Below are positions 34,626-43,825 of a stretch of DNA of 45,763 bases, piece after piece. Below the pieces are notes generated by a model. That model had not been told where the DNA came from and did not search any database. It saw only the letters and a list, made by a program, of their open reading frames with translations. Each line of letters opens with the position of its first letter. Positions within the stretch are counted from its first letter, which is position 1. The translations under genes were made by a program, and so were the position numbers. The DNA is from an uncultured Porphyromonadaceae bacterium (GTDB taxonomy: Bacteria > Bacteroidota > Bacteroidia > Bacteroidales > Muribaculaceae): positions 1 to 45,763 of the forward strand of contig CAMWRH010000019.1 in the NCBI GenBank assembly GCA_947176605.1, given 5' to 3'.

Positions 34626-34805
34626 ATGGCTTTGATGCATAAGGGGCGCGAGGTGGCGCAGGTCTGGATTGGCGGTCGTGCGGTGTCGGCTGTGTGGCAC
34701 ATGGGGCGGCTGGTGTGGGAGGGGGTGAAGTCGTGCTTCGGGAGCGGCATATGGAGGTATGATAAGCCTTGGAGCGGCTCTGACGGATGGCGAGGGAGGC
34801 TTTAG
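34626..34805 (+). CDS. Small fibre-region protein (59 aa)
   Basis: The ATG at 34626 opens a 59-residue frame (MALMHKGREVAQVWIGGRAV, then SAVWHMGRLVWEGVKSCF). The pattern 'G-R-x-V-x-x-V-W-x-x-G-R-L-V-W-E' is a tiny Trp-rich beta unit that I have seen as short stand-alone proteins between fibre genes of Bacteroidetes phages. It is flanked on both sides by AT-rich tandem repeats that are not coding, and its GC-rich codon use matches the neighbouring structural genes. This supports it as a real gene despite its size. Its role is unknown; a small fibre cap or an assembly factor are guesses. Confidence 0.55.
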   Translation: MALMHKGREVAQVWIGGRAVSAVWHMGRLVWEGVKSCFGSGIWRYDKPWSGSDGWRGRL

Positions 34806-35024
34806 GCGTTAGGCATTAGGTGTTAGGCTTTAGACCTTTCACCTTGCAACTAAAACCTTGCAACTTAAACCTTGCAACTAAAACCTAAAACCTAACGACA
34901 CCTAAAACCTATCACCTAAAATTCCTAATTCCTCCCTCCTAATTCCTCCTGCGGCGGTCGCGACAGGTCGCGACCCTACAACGGAATTCCTAATTCCTAA
35001 TTCCTAAAACCTAAAACCTAAAAT
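34806..35024. repeat. Low-complexity TTAGG / CCTAAAAC / AATTCCT repeat region
   Basis: About 220 bases with no gene. It starts with TTAGG-type runs, continues with repeats of AACCTTGCAACT and CCTAAAAC, then AATTCCT units, and ends just before the ATG of the giant fibre. Such tracts are frequent in Bacteroidales intergenic DNA. Confidence 0.85.
34956..34980. repeat. Palindromic element GGTCGCGACAGGTCGCGACC
   Basis: GGTCGCGAC is followed, after one base, by its near repeat GGTCGCGACC and then CTACA. The core GTCGCGAC is itself a palindrome. The trailing CCTACA is shared with the GGACGCACC palindromes (copies A, C2 and E end ccctac or cctaca), so both may belong to one class of REP-like elements. 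Confidence 0.7.
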
Positions 35025-38000
35025 ATGGGTAAGATAATACATACGGGGGATATTCCCGACCTTGAGACCGGATGGGAGGGGTACAGCGGCGAGGCGGTGG
35101 AGCGGCTTTTGCGCCGTACGCTGTCGGAGGCGTTGACTTCGCTCAAGGGTAAGGCGGGGGTGTTCCATTATGACCAGGCGAACAACCGTTATCTGGTCTT
35201 TGCGGACGAGGAGTGCCGCGACCTGTATCTTGAGAATCCGGCGGAGCACCGCGATCTGCTGATCGCCAATTTCGAGGCTCCGTTCAATTATTCGGCTGAG
35301 ATTGCGCTGCTGTCGGATGCGTTTATGGCGGTGCTGGCCGGCAGCACGGGGCATTATCTGGAGTTTACGTTTGCCACGAAGAATAAGTCGGGGCAGGATG
35401 TAGGCGAGGATGTGACGTGTACGTTTACGTTCATGCGCGGTTCGGTGAAGCAGTCGGTGACGCAGCGTTACCGTCGCGGCACGGTGGTGCGCTTCAATAT
35501 CGACAAATATCTCGATACGGGTACCAACAACATCACGATCGGCATCGTGGGCGACCAGACGCTTGCGGCCACTACGGTGGGTGTGACGGTGCAGATGGTC
35601 GACCTCTCGCTTTCCGATACTTACGACCTCTCGCAGGCCCTCTCCCCTTCCGAGGAGGCGCAGCTGGAGGTGGGCTACACGGTGAGCGGCTACGGCGCGA
35701 AGGTGATGGAGTGGTATCTCGACGGTGTGCAGCTCGCTTACGTGAAGAGTGAGGATGAGGTGACGGATGCCACGGCCACGCGCACGAAGTATATCCCGCT
35801 GGCCGGACTGGCTTCGGGACGGCATATGTTGCAGTACCGTGCGTATACGGTGATCAATGGGGAGCGCTTCTATTCACGGATGCTTCACCGCGACATCATG
35901 CTCAGCGGCGGGCGCACGGTGCTGACGGCCATCGGGGCGGAGCTTCCGTTGGGTGCGGAACCCTGCGGCGAGGGTGAGGCCCTGCGGCTGGAGGGGGTGA
36001 CGCAATACTTCCCCTACCGTCTGCGTCTGGGTCTGTTCAATCCCTCGTATGCCACTTCGACTCCGATGGAGGTGTGGCTCGGAGATACGCTGCTCACTAC
36101 GCTGGAGATGCGCAACGGGGTGCAGACGGAGTATGACCTGCTCGTCACGGCTGCCGGCGCGCAGGAGCTTCGGCTTGTGGCCGAGGGCGTGGAGTACCGT
36201 GTGGCGCTTGACGTGACCCCCTCTTCGGCTTCGGTCGATGAGATCACGCAGGCGCTTCTGCTGGCGCTTTCGGCGTCGGGGAAGAGTAACGGTGCGGCTG
36301 ACCGCGAACGGTGGGATTACGGCGATTTCCGCACGGCGTTCGAGGGATTCCGCTGGAACGAGACGAGCGGCTGGCAGTCGGGGCGTCTGCTGATCAGCGG
36401 GGGCGCGGCGATTGTGAATGACTGCCGCCCGTTGGCATCTGACGGCACGGCCACCGGCAAGACGCTGGAGTTTGAGTTTGCCACCCGGAATGTGACGGAC
36501 AATGACGCCGTGGTGTGCGACCTGCGCAATGCCAACGGCACCGGAATACTGATCACGGCCTCGGAGGCTTCGCTGACTTCGGCCATGAAGAGCCGCATAT
36601 CGACACGCTATAAGGCGGGGGAGAAGGTGCGGCTGAGTTTCGTGGTCACGCGCCGCAGCGGCACTTCCGACAGCCGGATGGCGCTGCTGTATGTGGACGG
36701 GATTCTGAGCGGTGCGGCCGATTATGCGGCTACCGATAATTTCATCTCCGACACGGCGCTGCGCATCGGGTCGGGCGAGGGTGCGGATGTGTCGTTGCGT
36801 TCGCTCCGGTTCTATGACACGGCGCTGAGTGATTCGCAGATCCTTAACAATCATATCCTGTATCAGGAGACGGCGGCGGAGTTCATGGAGGTCTATGACC
36901 GCAACAATGTGCTTGAGGAGGGCACGTCGGATCTGTCGACGGAGGCTCTGTCGGGTCAGTTGCCGATCATGATAGTGACGGGGAATATTCCGGCGCTGGA
37001 GGCCACGACCGACAAGAACCTTCAGATCGATGTGTCGGTGGAGTATATCAATCTCCAGGACCCCGAGAGGAGCTTTACGCTTCGTGACGGGGCGATGCGT
37101 CCGCAGGGCACATCGTCGATGTCGTATCCGAAGAAGAATTTCCGTCTGTATACGCGTAAGAAGGATTCCACGGTGCTGTATGATTCACGAGGCGCGGAGG
37201 TGGCCGACCGTCTGTATGCTTTCCGTGCGGGGGCGCAGCCGGTGGACTGCTGGTGCCTTAAGGCGGATTACGCGGAGTCGTCGGGGGCGCACAATACGGG
37301 TGTGGCGCGTATCATGAACGCGGCCATGCGCGATGCGCAGCCGGGGGGTGAGTACCGTTGCCGCACGCGTGCGCAGCAGGCTGCCGTGGACGCCGGGTAT
37401 GCGTATGACGTGCGTACGGCCATCGACGGCTTCCCGATTCTGATGTTCTACCGTCTGACGGAGAATGACCCGCTGGTGTTTATCGGGAAGTATAATTTCA
37501 ACAATGACAAGTCGACGGAGTCGGTGTTCGGCTTCCGCGATATTCCGGGATTCGACAACAGCCGGATGCAGTGCTGGGAGCTTCTGACCAACGGTCATCA
37601 TCTCGCCCTGTTTACGGATACGTCCGACTGGGATGCTGAGTGGCCGGAGGCTTTCGAGGGGCGTTATCCTGACGGGAATACGGATACTTCCGATCTGCTG
37701 GCCTTTGCCCGCTGGGTGTCGGAGGTGAGTGCGGAGGATTTCGCCGTGCAGAAGCATGAGCATATCGATGTGTATAAGATGGCGGCCTATTACGTGTATC
37801 TGATGCGCTTCGGGGCTGTGGACCAGGTGGTGAAGAATTCGATGCTGACTTCGGAGGACGGCCTGCACTGGTATTTCATCAATTACGATAATGATACTGT
37901 GATCGGTCTGCGTAATGACGGCCTTCTGATGTATCCTCCGACGATCGACCGTCAGACGCCGGACGGCACGGTGGAGGGTGTGTATGCCTATGCGGGTCAT

Positions 38001-41000
38001 GACTCGCGGCTGTGGAATCTGCTGGAGGGTGACGCGGAGTTTATGGAGACGGTCAGGGAGGTGGATCAGGCGCTGTATTCGGCGGGTCTGTCGTATGAGC
38101 GTGTCGTGGCCGAGATGGATGAGGGTCAGACGGCGAAGTGGTGCGAGAGGGTGTATAATCTTGACGCGCGCTATAAGTATCTGGGCCCTTGGCAGGATAA
38201 CGGCATCAACAATCTTTTCATGCTGCAAGGCTCGCGCCGCACGCACCGCCGCTGGTGGCTGTCGGAGCGTTTCGCGCGTCTGGACGCTGAGTATGTGAGC
38301 GGTGAGTATAAGGCGAATTCGTTTGAGGTGAAGCTGTCGGGCGCTCCGGCGGGGCTGGAGTTCTCGGTGGTGGCCGGCATGGCGTTCAAGTACGGCTATG
38401 GCGTGAATAATGTGGCCGTGGAGTCGGGCGTGGCTCTGGAGAAGGGTGAGCGGAAGGTGTTTGCCACTCGTTCGGTGCTGAATGTGGGCGACCCTCTGCG
38501 CATCTATGCTGCGCCGTATCTTGAGGAGATCGATGTGAGCGGCATGGCGCCTTACCTTACGCAGATTTCGATTGCTCCGGTGTATTCGGAGCGGCTTGAC
38601 ACGAAGCTGGAGCGGCTTGTGATTGGTGGCGCTGGCGTGCGTAATACGGCGCTTGCGAATCTGTCGGGTATCGGTCAGGCTTCGGCTTTGCGTGAGCTTG
38701 ACATCCGCGGGCTTGAGGGTCTGACTTCGGCTGACCTTAGCGGCAATGTGCTGCTTGAGTCGCTGCGGGCTGAGGATTCGGGTCTGACGTCGGCCACTCT
38801 TCCGGCGGGTGCTCCGCTGAGGGAGGTGCGGCTTCCGGCCTCGCTGCAGGCGCTGGGTCTTGACGGGCTGTATGCGCTGACTGACGCGGGGCTGAGCGTG
38901 CAGAACAACGGTCAGAACCTTACGCGCATCGAGGTGCGCGGCTGCGCGGGTCTTGATACTCTGCGGCTGGTGCGCGACTGGCTGACTTATAAGTCGGCTC
39001 CGGATGCGGAGTGCTCGCTGGCTCTGGACGGGGTGGACTGGAGCGGTGTCGACACGCAGTGGCTGATACGGCTTGGGGGGTTCCGTCAGATTCAGTTGCG
39101 CGGTACGGTGCGTCTGTCGGAGGCTACAATCGATGAGCTGACGGCTCTGCAGTCGATTTATGGCAACAATTGCTTTACGCCCGGTTCGGAGCTGTATATT
39201 CAGGTGCCTGTAGGTATCTATATCATCGGGCCGGATACGGTGCGGGGGTTGCAGAGTGCGCGTTACGAGATGCTTGTATCATCGTCGGAGGCGGGTACTT
39301 CGTCGCTGGCTCTTGAGGGGTCGAATGCCAATGTGACGTTTGAGGACGGTGTGCTGACGGTGGCCGACATCACTTCGAATCAGTCGGTGACGCTGGTGGG
39401 CAAGTTTGTGCCGGATTCGGGTCTTGCCACGGTGGTGCGCAAGACGGTGTCGCTGGAGCGTGTGGTGTATCCCTCGTCGGCTACGCTTGACGGCCCTAAG
39501 GAGGTGGCGAAGTTAGGTGTGTATGAGTATGCGCTTACGATGGGAGCGCATGACGCGGATGCCCGCTATGATGTGGAGTGGTCGCTTGAGGGTGTGGCGG
39601 TCGAAGAGGGGCTTGTGTCGCTCGGGAGCTGCAATTCGGCGGGTGCTAATGTGGTGGTGTCCGGACTTGATGTGGAGAAGACGTATGTGCTGACGGCTAA
39701 GGTGACGAAGCGTGACGGTACGGTGCTTTTCAGCAAGTCGTTCACGGGTTCGCTGATGGTGAGTGACGCTATCCTTACGCGTGTGAGCAATCCGGAGATC
39801 ATGGCTGTGTGCTACGCGCAGGGGTGGGCGCAGAGTCCGGCGTTCATGACGGCTGCGGAGGCTTCGGCTGTGACGGAGATACCGTCGGGTGCGTTTTCGG
39901 GATGCAGGGCTACTACGTTCAATGAGTTCCAGTATTTTGTGAATGTGAGTTACAAAGAGTTGACCGCCAACTCATTCGGATCGTCCATCCAAGAGATTTC
40001 ATTTCCATGGGAGGAAATTGAGGATTTCAATATACTGGCAAGTAAATACTGCGGTATTCAGATTGCCAACTTCCCCCGACTCAAGCGATGCATCGGCAAT
40101 CTTTTCGTGGGCACTGGCAGCACTTCTCTGGATAGGATAATGCAAGAGATACATGCTCCGGAACTTGAAGAGATTCTGTCTGGAACCGAGATGTATCATA
40201 AAGATTATTGCATCTATTGCGTGGTGTCTGCCTCCGGAATCAATGTTGTGGATTTCCCGAAACTGAAAAGGCTTGAAGCGAGGATTCAGAATACATCCAC
40301 CCGCGTAATGGCTACTCAGTACATGCCGTCACTGGAGTATCTGAATAATGTTCTGTGGCTGACGGATGAGAATGTGGAATTCCCGTATTTGAGGACAATA
40401 GGAGCGTCGGGGGAAATACATAGTGAAACTACAAAGTGTCTGAGCCTCCCTTCTTTTGAACTGTATGAGGGGACTTCATGGTCCCTTTATTTCTACGGAC
40501 GCGTATCCACGCTGCTCAAAATAGAAGAAATCCATACCCCTAAAGCTGAGCGGTTGGACGCATATTGTAGCTTCTGTCCCAATTTAAGGCTGATTGATGC
40601 CCCGATGGCGAAAGAGGTTTCAATCATGATAAGCGAAACTCCAAGTCTGACCGAAGGTGGGTTAAGAATTCCAAATGTGGAGATTCTTAAGATGAATGGC
40701 TGCAACCTCAATATGTCACGATGCTGGCTGCAGACGTTGCCTAATCTTGTGGAAATCCATGGTAAGGCCACATTTGCTACAGAGGAAGAGGAAGTAGAAC
40801 TGAATCTGCCCGGTCTGAAGGTGCTGACCTCTATCTTTAAACTGCCAATCCCTACTGCATATGGTTATAATCCTTATGTTCCAGGGCAGATGCCTACATC
40901 ATTTAATGGAATAAACAGTATGGTCGGAATCTCCGGCATTCTAACGAATGTCAAAAGATTCTCAGCTCCTGCACTGGAGGTATTTGAAGACGGATTTTCC

Positions 41001-41579
41001 GGGTGTAACGGATTGACTGAAATCAATCTTCCGAAAGTAGAATATCTAAGATCTGTGATTGCAACGGATTGCCCGTCTCTTGAGCGCATCGTAATGCCTG
41101 CTGTAAGGTACCTCTATTTCTATTCTTCTAATAGCTACTCTATTGTAGGAAACTGTCCTCTTGTAGAGGAACTGAATTTCCCGGCGTGTGTGCAGCTCTC
41201 CACGTATACATATGGATTGGCTAAATATGCTCCCGATATTAAGAGAGTAATATTATCTGCTGAGGAAGATGTGACAATAGGGGGCTGCCTTTTCAGAGAC
41301 TCCAATGTGGAAATGTTTAGTGCGAGGGTAGCATCCGTGCAATGGCCCGATACGTATTTCTTTGGATATAATGCCCGGAAACTTAGAGATGTCCGGCTAT
41401 ATGGAGAGCTCGAATTGTATAAAAGTCCCTCCTTGGGTTTTGTAAATGTAGGAACGGATGTGCCGGAGGAAGAGGAGAAAGTGCTTCACGTTCCTGCCAA
41501 TTCAACGGTGTATGATTCGGGATACATATATAATGGCATGGTGAGTGACTCAGGTTTCACCTTGGTAAAAGACTTGTAA
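35025..41579 (+). CDS. Giant tail fibre with LamG-, CotH-kinase- and LRR-like segments (2,184 aa)
   Basis: The N-terminus (IIHTGDIPDLETGWEGYSGE, residues 4-23, then AVERLLRR) is a Bacteroidetes phage fibre start. Residues about 90-400 hold Ig-like beta domains. Residues about 430-616 look like a LamG/concanavalin-type lectin domain (LYVDGILSG; LRSLRFYDTALSDSQI). Residues about 670-980 resemble the CotH protein-kinase family: PQGTSSMSYPKK at 693-704, WCLKADYAESSGAHN from 743, and INYDNDTVIG with Asp955/Asp957. Residues about 1180-1330 are leucine-rich repeats. Residues about 1370-1590 are Ig-like. Residues about 1600-2184 are BspA-type leucine-rich repeats (IPSGAFSGC). Codon use becomes AT-richer from about base 39940, so the tip may be imported. 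It is probably the receptor-binding fibre. CotH activity is inferred from motifs only. Confidence 0.9.
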   Translation: MGKIIHTGDIPDLETGWEGYSGEAVERLLRRTLSEALTSLKGKAGVFHYDQANNRYLVFADEECRDLYLENPAEHRDLLIANFEAPFNYSAEIALLSDAFMAVLAGSTGHYLEFTFATKNKSGQDVGEDVTCTFTFMRGSVKQSVTQRYRRGTVVRFNIDKYLDTGTNNITIGIVGDQTLAATTVGVTVQMVDLSLSDTYDLSQALSPSEEAQLEVGYTVSGYGAKVMEWYLDGVQLAYVKSEDEVTDATATRTKYIPLAGLASGRHMLQYRAYTVINGERFYSRMLHRDIMLSGGRTVLTAIGAELPLGAEPCGEGEALRLEGVTQYFPYRLRLGLFNPSYATSTPMEVWLGDTLLTTLEMRNGVQTEYDLLVTAAGAQELRLVAEGVEYRVALDVTPSSASVDEITQALLLALSASGKSNGAADRERWDYGDFRTAFEGFRWNETSGWQSGRLLISGGAAIVNDCRPLASDGTATGKTLEFEFATRNVTDNDAVVCDLRNANGTGILITASEASLTSAMKSRISTRYKAGEKVRLSFVVTRRSGTSDSRMALLYVDGILSGAADYAATDNFISDTALRIGSGEGADVSLRSLRFYDTALSDSQILNNHILYQETAAEFMEVYDRNNVLEEGTSDLSTEALSGQLPIMIVTGNIPALEATTDKNLQIDVSVEYINLQDPERSFTLRDGAMRPQGTSSMSYPKKNFRLYTRKKDSTVLYDSRGAEVADRLYAFRAGAQPVDCWCLKADYAESSGAHNTGVARIMNAAMRDAQPGGEYRCRTRAQQAAVDAGYAYDVRTAIDGFPILMFYRLTENDPLVFIGKYNFNNDKSTESVFGFRDIPGFDNSRMQCWELLTNGHHLALFTDTSDWDAEWPEAFEGRYPDGNTDTSDLLAFARWVSEVSAEDFAVQKHEHIDVYKMAAYYVYLMRFGAVDQVVKNSMLTSEDGLHWYFINYDNDTVIGLRNDGLLMYPPTIDRQTPDGTVEGVYAYAGHDSRLWNLLEGDAEFMETVREVDQALYSAGLSYERVVAEMDEGQTAKWCERVYNLDARYKYLGPWQDNGINNLFMLQGSRRTHRRWWLSERFARLDAEYVSGEYKANSFEVKLSGAPAGLEFSVVAGMAFKYGYGVNNVAVESGVALEKGERKVFATRSVLNVGDPLRIYAAPYLEEIDVSGMAPYLTQISIAPVYSERLDTKLERLVIGGAGVRNTALANLSGIGQASALRELDIRGLEGLTSADLSGNVLLESLRAEDSGLTSATLPAGAPLREVRLPASLQALGLDGLYALTDAGLSVQNNGQNLTRIEVRGCAGLDTLRLVRDWLTYKSAPDAECSLALDGVDWSGVDTQWLIRLGGFRQIQLRGTVRLSEATIDELTALQSIYGNNCFTPGSELYIQVPVGIYIIGPDTVRGLQSARYEMLVSSSEAGTSSLALEGSNANVTFEDGVLTVADITSNQSVTLVGKFVPDSGLATVVRKTVSLERVVYPSSATLDGPKEVAKLGVYEYALTMGAHDADARYDVEWSLEGVAVEEGLVSLGSCNSAGANVVVSGLDVEKTYVLTAKVTKRDGTVLFSKSFTGSLMVSDAILTRVSNPEIMAVCYAQGWAQSPAFMTAAEASAVTEIPSGAFSGCRATTFNEFQYFVNVSYKELTANSFGSSIQEISFPWEEIEDFNILASKYCGIQIANFPRLKRCIGNLFVGTGSTSLDRIMQEIHAPELEEILSGTEMYHKDYCIYCVVSASGINVVDFPKLKRLEARIQNTSTRVMATQYMPSLEYLNNVLWLTDENVEFPYLRTIGASGEIHSETTKCLSLPSFELYEGTSWSLYFYGRVSTLLKIEEIHTPKAERLDAYCSFCPNLRLIDAPMAKEVSIMISETPSLTEGGLRIPNVEILKMNGCNLNMSRCWLQTLPNLVEIHGKATFATEEEEVELNLPGLKVLTSIFKLPIPTAYGYNPYVPGQMPTSFNGINSMVGISGILTNVKRFSAPALEVFEDGFSGCNGLTEINLPKVEYLRSVIATDCPSLERIVMPAVRYLYFYSSNSYSIVGNCPLVEELNFPACVQLSTYTYGLAKYAPDIKRVILSAEEDVTIGGCLFRDSNVEMFSARVASVQWPDTYFFGYNARKLRDVRLYGELELYKSPSLGFVNVGTDVPEEEEKVLHVPANSTVYDSGYIYNGMVSDSGFTLVKDL

Positions 41580-41583
41580 GGAT

Positions 41584-41958
41584 ATGTACAGCAAAGGAGA
41601 GATGACGTACGCGGAGGCGTACTGTTACCTTCGCCGTAGGGATGCGAAGGTGGTGACGATGCAGGTGCGCTCGCAGGAGGCGGACCTGTATGAGGAGGTG
41701 GCGATGAAGAGGCCGCTGGAGGTGAGGCGCGAGGGGGACGCGGTGAAGTTCGGCGGGTGGTTTGTCGTCAGACCGCCGTCGATGTCGTATGCGGATGTGA
41801 AGACGGCGGTGATCAAGTTGCGCTATAGCCATGATGACCAGATGGCGATCGTGCTGAACCGTGAGAATGGCGGTGAGGATGCGGAGCTATATGAGCGGAT
41901 GCAGGCGTGGCGGGAGTTCGCGGCTGAGGTGGCTTCCGGAATCAGGAGTGAGGAATGA
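41584..41958 (+). CDS. Small protein between fibre and lysin (124 aa)
   Basis: The start is 4 bases after the fibre stop, so translation is probably coupled. The protein opens with a helical stretch (MTYAEAYCYLRRRDAKVVTM), followed by an alternating strand-like middle (EVRREGDAVKFGGWFVVRPP) and a helical C-terminus (AELYERMQAWREFAAEVA). It has no signal peptide, membrane segment or catalytic motif. Proteins of this size and shape often sit between the fibre and the endolysin in Bacteroidetes phages, but I know of no function. A fibre-assembly chaperone or small tail component would fit the position. Confidence 0.7.
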   Translation: MYSKGEMTYAEAYCYLRRRDAKVVTMQVRSQEADLYEEVAMKRPLEVRREGDAVKFGGWFVVRPPSMSYADVKTAVIKLRYSHDDQMAIVLNRENGGEDAELYERMQAWREFAAEVASGIRSEE

Positions 41959-41996
41959 GGAATCAGGAATGAATCAGGAATTTAGGAATTCAAGAT

Positions 41997-42593
41997 ATGG
42001 TAGTTTTGATTGACAATGGGCACGGCGTCTTTACGGATGGGAAGTGCTCGCCTGACGGTAAGTACCGTGAGGGTGTATGGGCGCGTGAGATGGCGGCCAT
42101 GATAGTGCATGAGCTGAAAGGGCGCGGTGTTGATGCGCGGCTGCTTGTGCCGGAGTCTGATGACGTGGCGCTGAATGTGCGCACGCGCAGGGTGAATGAT
42201 GTGTGCGCGGCCTATGGGGCGCAGAATGTGCTGGTGGTGTCGATCCACTCGAATGCGAACTCGGCTGACGGTAAGTGGCATGACGGTCAGTGGAGCGGTT
42301 TCATGGCGCTTGTGTCGCTGAATGCGTCGCAGAAGTCGAAGTGCCTGGCCGACCTTATCTGGGCGCGTGCGATTGCGGCGGGGCTTAAGGGTAACCGTTC
42401 GGTGACGGAGAAGCCCGGTCAGCGGTATGTGGCGCAGAATCTTGCGATATGCAGGGATACGAAGTGTCCGGCTGTGCTGACGGAGTCGGCGTTTCATGAC
42501 ACGCGTGATGGGGTGAAGACGCTGACGGAGCGTAAGCAGAGCATCATGCTGGCGCATGTGGAGGGTATTATGGAGTATATCGGGAATGCATAA
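41997..42593 (+). CDS. N-acetylmuramoyl-L-alanine amidase endolysin (198 aa)
   Basis: This zinc amidase cuts the bond between N-acetylmuramic acid and the peptide stem of peptidoglycan, releasing progeny. The whole protein is one Amidase_3-type domain. Zinc ligands are His9 in DNGHG, Glu31 in WAREMAAM and His84 in VVSIHSNAN. The catalytic Glu163 is in VLTESAFHD. All four residues are present. There is no signal peptide and no separate wall-binding domain, so it needs a holin-type membrane lesion to reach its substrate. The candidate spanin and a small membrane protein follow directly. It ends right at the heptamer repeat tract. Domain identity is secure. Confidence 0.93.
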   Translation: MVVLIDNGHGVFTDGKCSPDGKYREGVWAREMAAMIVHELKGRGVDARLLVPESDDVALNVRTRRVNDVCAAYGAQNVLVVSIHSNANSADGKWHDGQWSGFMALVSLNASQKSKCLADLIWARAIAAGLKGNRSVTEKPGQRYVAQNLAICRDTKCPAVLTESAFHDTRDGVKTLTERKQSIMLAHVEGIMEYIGNA

Positions 42594-42771
42594 TGCATAA
42601 TGCTTAATGCTTAATGCATAATGCATAATGCATAATGCGTGAGGCTTTGGGCATTATGCATTATGAATTAGGCATTATGAATTATGAATTAAGCATTATG
42701 CATTGAATTAAGCATTATGCATTATGAATTATGAATTATGCATTATGAATTATGAATTATGAATTATGCAT
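42587..42771. repeat. Heptamer repeat tract and 15-bp hairpin between lysin and spanin
   Basis: About 170 bases of TAATGCA, TTAATGC, GCATTAT and ATGAATT units. CATAATGCATAATGC at 42624-42638 pairs perfectly with GCATTATGCATTATG at 42651-42665 across a 12-base loop. The tract runs right up to the start codon of the next gene, and many units contain an ATG. Confidence 0.9.
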
Positions 42772-43299
42772 TCGATGATGTGTAAGGCGGTGGCGGTGGC
42801 AGTGGTGCTGGCGCTGGCGATGGGTGCAGGGTGCAGCCGCAGGGTGGTGACGGTGCCTGTGGAGTCGGTGCGTACCGAGGAGGTGCGTGCGGATACTTCG
42901 GCGCTGTTGGAGCGTGTGTCGGCGCTGATGGCGGCGAGGTTGGAGAGTGTCGCGCGCCGTGACTCGGTGAGTGAGAGGGTGCGTGAGGTGTTGGTGCTGT
43001 CGGCAGGGGGTGATACGCTGCGCCGTGATGTGGACCGCGATGTGTATCACGGCAGTGACACGGATGCGCGGCTGAGTGTGATGGAGAGCCGTTATGAGGC
43101 GATGCTGGCGGCGCTGTGGGCGCGGCTGGAGTCGGTGAGCGCTGATTCGGTGGCCGAGCCGTATCCGGTGGAGCGTGAGCTGTCGCGCTGGGAGCAGGTG
43201 AAGATGGATGCGGGAGGGGTGGCGCTCGGTGTGCTGGCTGCGGCAGTGGCGGCACTGGGTGTGTGGGGACTGGTGAGAATCAAGAGAATGAGGAATTAG
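42766..43299 (+). CDS. Candidate unimolecular spanin-like lipoprotein (177 aa)
   Basis: Residues 7-22 form a hydrophobic signal sequence, followed by Cys23 in GAGCS. The lipobox is weak, with Gly rather than Leu at -3, but lipobox rules are looser in Bacteroidetes. A charged helical stretch spans about 35-128. The phrase PYPVERELSRWEQVKMDAGG (132-151) leads into a C-terminal transmembrane segment (149-170) and a basic tail. An outer-membrane lipid anchor at one end and an inner-membrane helix at the other is the layout of unimolecular spanins, which fuse the two membranes in the last step of lysis. This family lies beside amidases in Bacteroidetes phages. Start codon choice among 42766, 42775 and 42778 is open. 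Lysis function is inferred from topology and neighbours. Confidence 0.7.
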   Translation: MHSMMCKAVAVAVVLALAMGAGCSRRVVTVPVESVRTEEVRADTSALLERVSALMAARLESVARRDSVSERVREVLVLSAGGDTLRRDVDRDVYHGSDTDARLSVMESRYEAMLAALWARLESVSADSVAEPYPVERELSRWEQVKMDAGGVALGVLAAAVAALGVWGLVRIKRMRN

Positions 43300-43343
43300 G
43301 AGTGAGGAATTAGGATTTTTCTAATTTCTAAAAGCAAACGACG

Positions 43344-43814
43344 ATGGAGATTGACTGGATAAATCTGTTGCAGGTGCTTGGCGGGGTGCTGCTGGGTGGC
43401 GGTGGTGCCATCGGGTGGAAGGCGGCCAAGCGTAAGGGGATGGTGGAGGCTACGGAGAGTAAGTGGGATGCGGAGGATAAGCGGTTGCGGACGCTGCTTG
43501 ACGCTGAGGTGCGTCTGACGGAGCGCATGAGTGAGATGAATGCCACTATCGATAAGCACATCGACCGTAACCGCGAATTGTCTGACCGCCTGTATACGTC
43601 GGAGACGGAGCTGAACCGTGTGAACGCGCAGTTGCTTGCCGTCACGGAGGAGCGTGACGCGGAGCGTGCGGAGAAGGAGCATTACCGTCTGTGGCATTGC
43701 CGCCATTCGGAGTGTACCGGGCGTCAGCCGCCGAATGAGCGCCTTAAGGGGCGCACGTATGAGGAACCGCTTGACCTGCGCCGCCTTATCTCGATGCGGC
43801 GCAAGGAGGAGTGA
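43344..43814 (+). CDS. Small membrane-anchored coiled-coil lysis-region protein (156 aa)
   Basis: Residues 6-24 form one Gly-rich transmembrane helix (NLLQVLGGVLLGGGGAIGW). A basic AAKRKG stop follows, then a long charged coiled coil (about 33-113) with heptad-like Leu/Met spacing and a C-terminal Cys pair (Cys119, Cys124 in HCRHSECTGRQPP). One N-terminal membrane helix with a soluble coiled coil matches an inner-membrane spanin or an accessory holin-like protein. It is downstream of the amidase and the candidate spanin. The Cys-x4-Cys end could bind metal or make disulphides. I do not know a proven function for this family. Confidence 0.7.
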   Translation: MEIDWINLLQVLGGVLLGGGGAIGWKAAKRKGMVEATESKWDAEDKRLRTLLDAEVRLTERMSEMNATIDKHIDRNRELSDRLYTSETELNRVNAQLLAVTEERDAERAEKEHYRLWHCRHSECTGRQPPNERLKGRTYEEPLDLRRLISMRRKEE

Positions 43815-43825
43815 GCGGGGGACTG

